Assembly (NCBI GenBank): GCA_029880545.1
Contig: JAOUOD010000008.1
Coordinates: 1-64,000, forward strand
Source: Gammaproteobacteria bacterium
GTDB taxonomy: Bacteria > Pseudomonadota > Gammaproteobacteria > Acidiferrobacterales > SZUA-150
DNA length: 64,000 bases
Direction of reading: 5' to 3'
Part shown: positions 9,569 to 16,168 of the stretch, one piece after another
Layout of the letters: each line of letters begins with the position of its first letter
How positions within the stretch are numbered: the stretch's first letter is position 1
Program-made: the position numbers and the translations under genes
Notes under the pieces: model-generated
The model's database searches: none
What the model was told of the DNA's origin: nothing
The model's input: only the letters and a program-made list of their open reading frames with translations

Positions 9569-9759
9569 ATATAGTGAAACACATTTATCGTAGTCAATTT
9601 CTGTAGAAATGGTGGTAGTAAGTTATAAAGTTAGTATCACAAAGAGTTCCTACTGGGAATATTAATTGTGTGTTGTTTAGTGAACGCTATATGGCAATAG
9701 TATATACGCATGGCAACGTAGATTTGTTATAAGCAAGAATACCGTTAAAAGGTTAGTGT
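9569..9759. other. 191-bp AT-rich gap, no gene seen
   Basis: This is a non-coding spacer inside the island between the second sulfotransferase and the WecG-like gene. It is AT-rich with no open frame of note on either strand, no clear hairpin with a T-run and no convincing promoter. It may hold a promoter for the following genes, but none can be supported. Confidence 0.5.
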
Positions 9760-10488
9760 GTGGATATAGTCGAAGTGATGTCTTACAACGTTTTTTGCGG
9801 AAAGCTCTCAGACGTTAAATGGGGCACGGTCAAAGTTATCAATACAATAAACGCGCATTCATTCAATATCGCGAGGTGCGATGGTGTATTTCAAGCCGCG
9901 TTGCAACAAAGTGATGTCCTGTTGCCAGATGGATCGGGAATAGTGTTGGCAGCATGGCTTTTAAAATCCACGAAAATAAATCGTATTACCGGGATGGATG
10001 TATATTTTCATCTTTTGGAGCGTCTAAATAGGACAGGGGGGCGTGTATTTTTTCTTGGGTCCACCGACAATACTTTGCATAGAATATGTGAACGGTTTCA
10101 GAAGGATTATAAAAATGTGTCGGTTGGTGTATTTTCTCCGCCCTTTGCTGATAGTTTTAGCGAAAGTCAAAATCACGAAATACTTGAGAAAATAAACATT
10201 TTCAAGCCAGATATTTTGTTTGTTGGAATGACTGCGCCCAAACAGGAGAAATGGGTATTTCTTCATCAGCACAGTATTGACGCAAAATTGGTAGTAAGTA
10301 TTGGGGCGGTATTTGATTTCTATTCTGGTACAGTGAGCAGGGCACCAAAAATTATGGCCAAACTTGGTTTAGAGTGGCTGTTTAGATCCATAAAAGAACC
10401 AAGAAGACTTGGGTACCGGAACGCAACCGCTATACCAAAGTTCCTTTTTGCGATTTTGCGACATAAATTATCCGGGAAGCAGTGTTAG
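9760..10488 (+). CDS. WecG/TagA/CpsF-family glycosyltransferase (GT26)
   Basis: The protein has 242 residues and starts with GTG. Family features are VLLPDGSGIVLAAW (about residues 50-63, the D-G-x-G motif), RITGMDVYFHLLE, GRVFFLGST, DILFVGMTAPKQEKW (the conserved G-M-x-x-P-K-Q-E-x-W motif, about 148-162) and VSIGAVFDFYSGTVSRAPKIMAKLGLEWLFR near the C-terminus. Members transfer ManNAc or ManNAcA to the GlcNAc-lipid made by WecA or TagO, so it fits as the enzyme adding the second sugar after the WecA-like protein at 3474. It is a peripheral membrane enzyme. Family assignment is firm; the sugar is not. Confidence 0.9.
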   Translation: MDIVEVMSYNVFCGKLSDVKWGTVKVINTINAHSFNIARCDGVFQAALQQSDVLLPDGSGIVLAAWLLKSTKINRITGMDVYFHLLERLNRTGGRVFFLGSTDNTLHRICERFQKDYKNVSVGVFSPPFADSFSESQNHEILEKINIFKPDILFVGMTAPKQEKWVFLHQHSIDAKLVVSIGAVFDFYSGTVSRAPKIMAKLGLEWLFRSIKEPRRLGYRNATAIPKFLFAILRHKLSGKQC

Positions 10489-10500
10489 CAGGAGAAGGGT

Positions 10501-11265
10501 GTGAGAATTGTATTTATTACCCAGGAAGAACCGTTTTACTTGGCTGCACAAATCGAATATTTGCTGAGTAACGTAGTGCAGAAGGCTCAAATCGTCGGTT
10601 GTGTCCTAACATCAGTCTCACCATTTGGAAAGAATGAAGGATTTATCCTAAAGGTAATTAGAACAATAAAAATATTCGGCCCCAGATTTTTTCTTAGATA
10701 TGCAATGTTATTCGTGGAAAAACGTTGGAAAAGGGGGGCGAGGGTTAAAGATGTATTTAGTAAATACTGCGTTCCGATAATAGAGCCAGAAGGATCAATC
10801 AATGACTCTCGCATACTGAACCATATAGTGCAATTTAAACCGGACCTAATAATATCCATAGCTGGAAATCAAATATTTCGAAAGCCACTATTGGATTTGG
10901 CACCAAAAGGTTGCCTCAATTTGCATACGGCGTTGCTGCCAAAATATCGTGGACTTATGCCTTCGTTCTGGGTTCTAAAAAATGACGAGAAAGAAACCGG
11001 AGTATCGGTTTTCTTCATGGACGAAGGTATCGATAGCGGTCCTATTGTTGTGCAAAAACGAGTTAATATTGGAAATAGGACTCAGCAAGAATTGATACGG
11101 CATACCAAGCGCATAGGAATGGACGCAATACTGGAAGCAATCGACTTAATTGAGCAAGACAAAGTAGTGTTGATGGAGAATCGGGACGAAGATATGAGCT
11201 ACTACTCATTCCCGACCAGGCAAGACGTCAAGGAGTTCTATGCCAAGGGCAAGCGTTTCTTCTGA
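10501..11265 (+). CDS. Formyltransferase-family protein (methionyl-tRNA formyltransferase-like)
   Basis: The protein has 254 residues, starts with GTG behind GGAGAAGGG, and has an N-terminal formyl_transf fold. The catalytic region reads LNLHTALLPKYRGLMPSFW (about residues 139-157), with the Asn-x-His pair of 10-formyl-THF-dependent formyltransferases. It continues TGVSVFFMDEGIDSGPIV (about 164-181), which carries the catalytic Asp. It lacks the C-terminal tRNA-binding domain of Fmt. Stand-alone enzymes of this type in O-antigen loci N-formylate amino sugars, which is the likely role here. It overlaps the deacetylase start by one base (TGATG). It is the last gene of the AT-rich island. Confidence 0.8.
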   Translation: MRIVFITQEEPFYLAAQIEYLLSNVVQKAQIVGCVLTSVSPFGKNEGFILKVIRTIKIFGPRFFLRYAMLFVEKRWKRGARVKDVFSKYCVPIIEPEGSINDSRILNHIVQFKPDLIISIAGNQIFRKPLLDLAPKGCLNLHTALLPKYRGLMPSFWVLKNDEKETGVSVFFMDEGIDSGPIVVQKRVNIGNRTQQELIRHTKRIGMDAILEAIDLIEQDKVVLMENRDEDMSYYSFPTRQDVKEFYAKGKRFF

Positions 11266-12116
11266 TGAAAATTCTCACCTTTGATATAGAAGAGTGGTTC
11301 CATATTCTGGATAACGTCAGCACCAGGAGCGAAAACGAGTGGCGTAACTACCCGTCGCGTATACATGGCAACATGGATCGTATCCTGAGTCTGCTGGAGA
11401 AGAATCAACAACGTGGTACATTTTTTTGTCTTGGCTGGATTGCAGAAAAATATCCAGAAGTGATACGGCAGATTGTCGATGCCGGTCATGATATTGGCTC
11501 CCACTCCACCATGCACCAACTCGCCTATGATCAGTCTCGTCAGGAATACAAGAAGGACCTGGAGCGTTCAATCAAAGTGCTGGAGGATATTACCGGCCAG
11601 TCAGTACGATACTATCGGGCACCGGGGTTTTCTATCACTACCGAGAACCTTTGGGCATTTGAGGAGCTGGCTTCCCACGGTATTGAGCTGGATTGTTCTG
11701 TGTTTCCCGGTAACCATGGGCACGGCGGGATCCCTCGTTACTCGCACGCTCTGCCATCGATCATTGAATATCAAGGCATATCAATGAAGTCGCTGCCGAT
11801 TAATTCGGTAAAACTGTTTGGCGTAAACATTATATTTTCCGGCGGCGGCTATTTCAGGATTGCGCCATTATGGTTGTTAGATCGATGGTTCCGGCAATCA
11901 GGGTACGTCATGACCTATTTCCACCCGCGTGATTTTGATGCCGCTCAACCGGTAGTGCCCGGGCTTTCTATGATGCGAAAGTTCAAGTCCTATGTCGGCC
12001 TTGGCGGGTCGTTGCGCAAACTGGAAACATTGTTGACCCGTTTTGATTTTTGCACGGTGTCTGAGGCCGAGGCTCGAACCGATTGGGCGGGGGCGCCGAG
12101 AGTCAGGCTTGGATAG
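11265..12116 (+). CDS. Polysaccharide deacetylase, XrtA/PEP-CTERM-locus type
   Basis: This is a NodB-fold carbohydrate esterase 4 protein of 283 residues. The catalytic Asp motif is TFDIEEWFH (5-13) and the metal-binding H-x3-H lies in GSHSTMHQL. YRAPGFSITTENLWAFEEL and YFRIAPLWLLDRWF match the DUF3473-containing deacetylases often found in exosortase-linked EPS loci, which end in a short MMRKFKSYVGLG-like helix also present here. It would remove N-acetyl groups from the polysaccharide. There is no signal peptide, so it may act in the cytoplasm or use another route. No exosortase gene lies in the window. Base composition returns to the flanking style in this gene. Confidence 0.85.
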   Translation: MKILTFDIEEWFHILDNVSTRSENEWRNYPSRIHGNMDRILSLLEKNQQRGTFFCLGWIAEKYPEVIRQIVDAGHDIGSHSTMHQLAYDQSRQEYKKDLERSIKVLEDITGQSVRYYRAPGFSITTENLWAFEELASHGIELDCSVFPGNHGHGGIPRYSHALPSIIEYQGISMKSLPINSVKLFGVNIIFSGGGYFRIAPLWLLDRWFRQSGYVMTYFHPRDFDAAQPVVPGLSMMRKFKSYVGLGGSLRKLETLLTRFDFCTVSEAEARTDWAGAPRVRLG

Positions 12117-12284
12117 CGCTATACACTGTTTTGCAAACCCCCATTCAAGGCGATATAGTCCGGGAATAATCATAAAGCACGAGATTGGCCGCGAGGCCAT
12201 GCAGGGTGTGCACACATAAGAAGAAGGCAGAAATGCCGCGCGACGCAGGGCTAATAATGACAATTTACCGATCGGGGCCAGTTG

Positions 12285-13919
12285 ATGACATTGCCACTGA
12301 AAACACCGGTATGGTCGCGCCTGCTGCAGGAGCAGCGCGCGCTCGCCACTACCCGGATTGCGTCTCTATTCCAGGATGATCCTGATCGTTTTGCGCGGTT
12401 TTCGCGTCAGTTAGACGGCTTACTGTTCGATTTTTCCAAGAATCCCATCACCCAGCCTGTTTTTGATGCCTTGATCGAGCTGGCGGAATCCAATGGTTTG
12501 CGCGCGGCCCGGGAGTCACTGTTTGGTGGCGGCATCGTGAATCCTTCCGAAAACCGTTCGGCCATGCATGTTGCCTTGCGCGCGCCTATGTCCGGGGATC
12601 ATGGGCTCGATGCGGTCGCGGTCAACGGCAAGCCGGTGCTGGTCGAGGTAGAGCGAGTTCGTACGCGCATGGCGGAACTGGCCCATGCCGTCCATTCCGG
12701 TAGCTGGCTGGGCTATACCGGCAAGCGTATTACCGATGTCGTGAATATCGGCATCGGCGGTTCGGAGCTGGGACCCAAAACCGTGTTGGAAGCACTGGAG
12801 CCATTCTGGGTGCCGGGCATTACGCCGCACTTTATTTCCAACCTCGATTGCAGCCAGCTTCATCACGCGCTGGCGGGTCTGAACCCGGAAACCACGTTGT
12901 TTATTGTTTCCTCCAAATCCTTTACCACCCAGGAGACCATGTCGAACTGGCGCCTGGCGAGACGATGGTTTGTCGACCAGGCGGGTGAAGCCGCCCTGGT
13001 GCATCATGCCCTGGCGGCCACCGCCAATGTTAAGGAGGCCGTGGGTGCCGGCTTTGCGCCGGGCAATATATTTGAATTCTGGGACTGGGTAGGCGGTCGT
13101 TATTCGTTGTGGTCATCGGTCGGCCTGATCGTTGCCCTGACCGTTGGCTATGATCATTTCGCCGCCTTGCTGGACGGCGCCCATCGCATGGATCGGCATT
13201 TTCTTGAGACGCCGTTTGAAAACAACCTGCCGATCTTGCTGGCCCTGGTAGGCATCTGGAATCGCAATTTCATGCATTACGACTCCAAGGCCATCCTGCC
13301 CTATGACTATGCCTTGCGTTCACTGCACGCCCACTTGCAACAGGTCGATATGGAGAGCAATGGCAAAAACGTCGATGTGGAAGGCAACGCCGTGTCCTGC
13401 CAGACCGGGCCGATATTGTGGGGTGGTGCCGGTTCCAACGGACAGCACGCGTTTTTCCAGTACCTGCACCAGGGTACATCGACGGTGCCGGTGGATTTTA
13501 TTTGTGCCATTAATGATACCGGTCATGAATCCGAAACCCGCAAGCACCTGGTTGCCAGCATGATTGCGCAGTCCGAAGCCCTGATGGAAGTGGCTGATGA
13601 CCCGGGCCTGTTCCGCAAGGGCAAGGAAGCGTTTATGCAGTACAACGGCAATACACCATCCAATGCCATCATGCTGGATGAACTGAGTCCGCGGAACCTG
13701 GGCATGTTGTTGGCCATGTATGAACACGCCATTTTTACCCAGGCCGCCATCTGGAATATCAATCCATTCGATCAATGGGGCGTCGATATCGGCAAGAAAC
13801 TGGCCGGCAAACTCTGGAGCGAGCTGGATGCCGGTGAAATCAGTGGTGAGCATGATTCGTCGACAGTTGGCTTGTCGCAATTTTTCCTGAAGCATTTTCG
13901 AAACGGCAACGGCAACTGA
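12285..13919 (+). CDS. pgi: Glucose-6-phosphate isomerase
   Basis: This enzyme interconverts glucose-6-phosphate and fructose-6-phosphate, feeding nucleotide-sugar synthesis. The protein has 544 residues, the normal length for the bacterial Pgi family. Landmarks are VNIGIGGSELGPK, IVSSKSFTTQETMSN (phosphate-binding loop), WDWVGGRYSLWSSVGL, GSNGQHAFFQYLHQG and the C-terminal FDQWGVDIGKKLA signature. A TTG at 12282 directly precedes the ATG at 12285, which is preferred. Its place inside a polysaccharide locus is common in proteobacteria. Confidence 0.97.
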   Translation: MTLPLKTPVWSRLLQEQRALATTRIASLFQDDPDRFARFSRQLDGLLFDFSKNPITQPVFDALIELAESNGLRAARESLFGGGIVNPSENRSAMHVALRAPMSGDHGLDAVAVNGKPVLVEVERVRTRMAELAHAVHSGSWLGYTGKRITDVVNIGIGGSELGPKTVLEALEPFWVPGITPHFISNLDCSQLHHALAGLNPETTLFIVSSKSFTTQETMSNWRLARRWFVDQAGEAALVHHALAATANVKEAVGAGFAPGNIFEFWDWVGGRYSLWSSVGLIVALTVGYDHFAALLDGAHRMDRHFLETPFENNLPILLALVGIWNRNFMHYDSKAILPYDYALRSLHAHLQQVDMESNGKNVDVEGNAVSCQTGPILWGGAGSNGQHAFFQYLHQGTSTVPVDFICAINDTGHESETRKHLVASMIAQSEALMEVADDPGLFRKGKEAFMQYNGNTPSNAIMLDELSPRNLGMLLAMYEHAIFTQAAIWNINPFDQWGVDIGKKLAGKLWSELDAGEISGEHDSSTVGLSQFFLKHFRNGNGN

Positions 13920-14010
13920 TCGTGCCGTGTCCGTTGACCGTGGCGCACGTGCTTATCTTGAAAATCAAAAGCGTTGTACTTGATTCATACTTTAGTGGGT
14001 GACCAAAACT

Positions 14011-14040
14011 AATTTTTACTATACTCTCCAGATAAAAATT
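14011..14040. promoter_or_regulatory. 8-bp perfect inverted repeat around a TATACT box
   Basis: AATTTTTA (14011-14018) and TAAAAATT (14033-14040) form a perfect inverted repeat with a 14-bp spacer. The spacer contains TATACT (14020-14025), a good -10 match. No clear -35 hexamer lies 16-18 bp upstream. It precedes the zinc-ribbon gene by 36 bp and so could be an operator over the promoter of the zinc ribbon-wzb-wza group. This is inference from symmetry and position only. Confidence 0.35.
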
Positions 14041-14075
14041 GTTGATAATAAAAACAATGCAGCAAGGAGAGGAGC

Positions 14076-14249
14076 ATGGCAACAGGGGTGGTCGCCGGAA
14101 AGTGCCCGGCTTGTGAGGGTGGTGTGACGGCGCGCAAGCGCCGTGAAGACTGGATGCGCTGGATTCCTGCATCCAGGGTATTTGAGTGTAAAAGCTGTGG
14201 CGCAAGGTACCTTATTATATTGAATCTGCTACGTTTTCCGTTATCATAG
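14076..14249 (+). CDS. 57-residue zinc-ribbon protein
   Basis: A short frame starts with ATG behind a very good ribosome site (AAGGAGAGG, 14064-14072). The product has two Cys pairs, C10-x2-C13 and C38-x2-C41, separated by 24 mostly basic residues with an aromatic WMRWIP centre, and ends in a hydrophobic LIILNLLRF tail. This is a classic small zinc-ribbon layout. It stands directly upstream of the wzb-wza-wzc group in the same direction, after an apparent promoter region. Its function is unknown; small zinc ribbons can bind nucleic acid or protein partners. The ribosome site and paired cysteines make a real gene likely. Confidence 0.65.
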   Translation: MATGVVAGKCPACEGGVTARKRREDWMRWIPASRVFECKSCGARYLIILNLLRFPLS

Positions 14250-14284
14250 CCCCACCATAAATAGCCTTATAAAACAGAAATTTA

Positions 14285-14737
14285 GTGTTTCGTAACATCC
14301 TGATTGTATGCGTCGGCAATATCTGTCGCAGTCCCATAGGCGAGTACCTGATGCGCGAGCGTGCGCTGGAGGCCGGTCAGGACGCGGTGCGGGTGTCGTC
14401 CGCAGGGCTGGGGGCGCTGGTGGATCATGGCGCGGAGCCCAATGCCGTGCAGGTGGCCGCCGGTCTCGGGCTGGATCTTGGGCCACACAAGGCCCGGCAG
14501 CTGGATGATGCCATGCTCCGCGAGAGCGACCTGGTCCTGGTCATGGAGCGCTGGCAGCAGCAGGAAATCGAACGAAAATACCCGTTTGCCCGGGGTCGCG
14601 TGCATCTGTTGGGCAAGTGGAATGAGCTGGAAATAGAAGATCCGTATAAAAAGCCGTTGCCGTTTTTTGAAAAAACCTGTGACGACATCGAAGAGTGCAT
14701 CGGCCTGTGGTGTGAGAAGTTATGGAAAACCGTGTAA
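14285..14737 (+). CDS. wzb: Low-molecular-weight protein-tyrosine phosphatase (Wzb-like)
   Basis: This cytoplasmic phosphatase would dephosphorylate the Wzc-type kinase encoded downstream. The catalytic loop is C9-VGNIC-R15 followed by SP, the LMW-PTP signature C-x5-R-S. The general acid lies in the D119-P-Y motif. At 150 residues it has normal length. It starts with GTG at 14285 and its end overlaps the wza frame by 16 bases if wza starts at 14722. The order phosphatase-export protein-kinase is the standard capsule/EPS arrangement. Confidence 0.92.
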   Translation: MFRNILIVCVGNICRSPIGEYLMRERALEAGQDAVRVSSAGLGALVDHGAEPNAVQVAAGLGLDLGPHKARQLDDAMLRESDLVLVMERWQQQEIERKYPFARGRVHLLGKWNELEIEDPYKKPLPFFEKTCDDIEECIGLWCEKLWKTV

Positions 14738-15894
14738 TAGAATCAAGCCTTGATCCCGGGATGACTGGCATGTCATTGACTGCCGTATCCCGTCGTTTGG
14801 CCGTGCTGCTGTCCGTGGCCGTGCTCAGCGGTTGTATGCTGGCCCCCGGCCTGCACCTGTCCAGCACCGATTTCGATGGCGACGCACCGGCCGAGGAAAA
14901 GGCCCTGGCGGATCAGTCGCCGGAACTCGAAGTGGCATTGGTGCCAGTGACCCCGGCGCTGGTTCGACGCCAGGCCACCGAGCTGTCACAGCAACCCGGT
15001 GTTGCCGTCTCCTTGTCGGACCCGACGCCCCATATTTACCGGGTTGGGCCGCAGGATGTGTTGAGTATCATCGTTTGGGAGCACCCCGAGCTGACCATTC
15101 CCGCCGGCGGCGAGCGCCCGGTGGAGAAAGCCGGGCACCAGGTGAATAACGATGGCCAGATTTTTTATCCTTATGTCGGCCTGGTGCATGTTGCCGGCAA
15201 GACCACCGATCAAATCCGTACCGAGCTAACCCGGCAACTGTCGCGATTCATCAAGCGCCCGCAGCTCGATGTACGCGTAGTCGCCTTTAACAGCCAGAAG
15301 GTCTATGTCAGCGGCCAGGTCAAGCAGCCGGGCAACCTGCCGATCAGCGATGTACCCCTGCACGTGGCCGATGCCGTAAATGCTGCCGGTGGCGCCTTGC
15401 CCACGGGCGATGTCTCACGCGTGGTGTTATCCCGCGATGGCAAGAAGCAGTTATTGAACCTGGTCGCGTTGTACAGTTTTGGTGATGTCAGCCAGAACCT
15501 GTTGATGCGCAGCGGTGATTTGTTATACGTGCCGGAGAACAATACCAACAAGGTGTATGTCATGGGTGAAGTAAAAAAACCCGCCGCCTTGCCGTTGTTT
15601 GATGGCCGCATGACCCTGGCCGAAGCCTTGAGCACCGGTGGTATTGATCAAAATGCCGCTGCCGGGCGCGTGTACATTTTACGTCGTAATGGCGAGGGCG
15701 CGTTGGCCTACCATCTTGATGCCAGCGAGCCGGATGCGTTGATATTGGCAACAGCATTTCAGTTGAAGCCGCTGGATGTGGTGTTTGTGTCTACAGCCGG
15801 TGTCAGTCGCTGGAACCGCGTGATGTCACAATTATTGCCGACAGCGCAAACCCTGTGGACCCTGGACAGGCTCGATCCAGCGAATACTCAATAG
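14722..15894 (+). CDS. wza: Polysaccharide export outer-membrane lipoprotein (Wza-like)
   Basis: This would form the outer-membrane channel for polysaccharide export. The N-terminus carries a double Arg, a hydrophobic run and a lipobox LSGC, giving a lipid-modified Cys at about residue 38 of the longest form. A Poly_export domain follows (YRVGPQDVLSIIVWEHPELT through DGQIFYPYVGLVHVAGKT), then SLBB domains with KVYVSGQVKQPGNLP and KVYVMGEVKKPAALP. The start is uncertain: ATGs at 14722, 14761 and 14770 are all in frame. A signal peptide starting at 14761 or 14770 would have more ordinary length. It pairs with Wzb before it and Wzc after it. Confidence 0.92.
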   Translation: MENRVIESSLDPGMTGMSLTAVSRRLAVLLSVAVLSGCMLAPGLHLSSTDFDGDAPAEEKALADQSPELEVALVPVTPALVRRQATELSQQPGVAVSLSDPTPHIYRVGPQDVLSIIVWEHPELTIPAGGERPVEKAGHQVNNDGQIFYPYVGLVHVAGKTTDQIRTELTRQLSRFIKRPQLDVRVVAFNSQKVYVSGQVKQPGNLPISDVPLHVADAVNAAGGALPTGDVSRVVLSRDGKKQLLNLVALYSFGDVSQNLLMRSGDLLYVPENNTNKVYVMGEVKKPAALPLFDGRMTLAEALSTGGIDQNAAAGRVYILRRNGEGALAYHLDASEPDALILATAFQLKPLDVVFVSTAGVSRWNRVMSQLLPTAQTLWTLDRLDPANTQ

Positions 15895-15915
15895 TTTTAT
15901 GCAAGCTGTTTGGCA

Positions 15916-15978
15916 GCGCCCGGGGTCAGAAGTAGGCCGGAACTAGAGCGCCCGGGGTCCAAGTAGGGTGGAACTAGA
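15916..15978. repeat. Two degenerate 31-32-bp tandem units
   Basis: Two units beginning GCGCCCGGGGTC (15916-15947 and 15948-15978) follow each other. Each ends in GGAACTAGA, with differences in the middle. They lead straight into the first 65-bp repeat, which begins with the same CGCCCGGGGTC block. They may be decayed edges of the same element. Confidence 0.7.
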
Positions 15979-16039
15979 ACGCCCGGGGTCAGACCAAGGG
16001 AGCTGATGACATCAGCGAGTCTGCTCTGACCCCTGATGA
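15975..16039. repeat. 65-bp repeat with nested hairpins, copy 1
   Basis: This copy is identical over 65 bp to the one at 16072-16136. Inside, 15985-16033 is a two-level dyad. The outer arms are GGGGTCAGA and TCTGACCCC (9 bp). Then come 8 unpaired bases on each side. The inner palindrome is GCTGATG-A-CATCAGC (7-bp stem). The ordered symmetry suggests a mobile hairpin element of REP or MITE type rather than chance. Confidence 0.85.
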
Positions 16040-16071
16040 AACGATTTGAAGCGGTGAACAAACAACGCCGT

Positions 16072-16136
16072 TAGAACGCCCGGGGTCAGACCAAGGGAGC
16101 TGATGACATCAGCGAGTCTGCTCTGACCCCTGATGA
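16072..16136. repeat. 65-bp repeat with nested hairpins, copy 2
   Basis: This is a perfect second copy, offset by 97 bp from the first; the dyad occupies 16082-16130. It ends 32 bp before the probable wzc start. Any transcript from wza into wzc would fold both copies into stable hairpins. There is no T-run, so simple terminator function is not supported. Confidence 0.85.
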
Positions 16137-16168
16137 TGCGGAAACAACACCAAAGCGGTAAGGGATAC

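Larger units (their letters stand above)
4600..11262. other. AT-rich island carrying the strain-specific polysaccharide genes
   Basis: From about 4.6 kb to the 10501-11265 gene, the DNA is visibly richer in A and T than the flanks, with many AAA/ATA/AAT codons where neighbours use CTG/GCC/GGC. Five of its seven genes start with GTG or TTG. Composition returns to the flanking style within the deacetylase gene that starts at 11265. Such low-GC blocks are typical of horizontally exchanged O-antigen or capsule genes. The boundaries are judged by eye and not from a computed GC profile. No transposase or integrase is present. Confidence 0.7.

Noticed and set aside
15916-16136. CRISPR array
   Set aside because: Only two perfect copies, with internal dyads and a 32-bp gap, plus decayed units; there are no regular spacers and no cas genes.
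16133-16168. Longer N-terminus for wzc starting in the repeat
   Set aside because: The ATG at 16133 lies in the 65-bp repeat and adds MMRKQHQSGKGY before the usual MNDV start; the ATG at 16169 has a better ribosome site.
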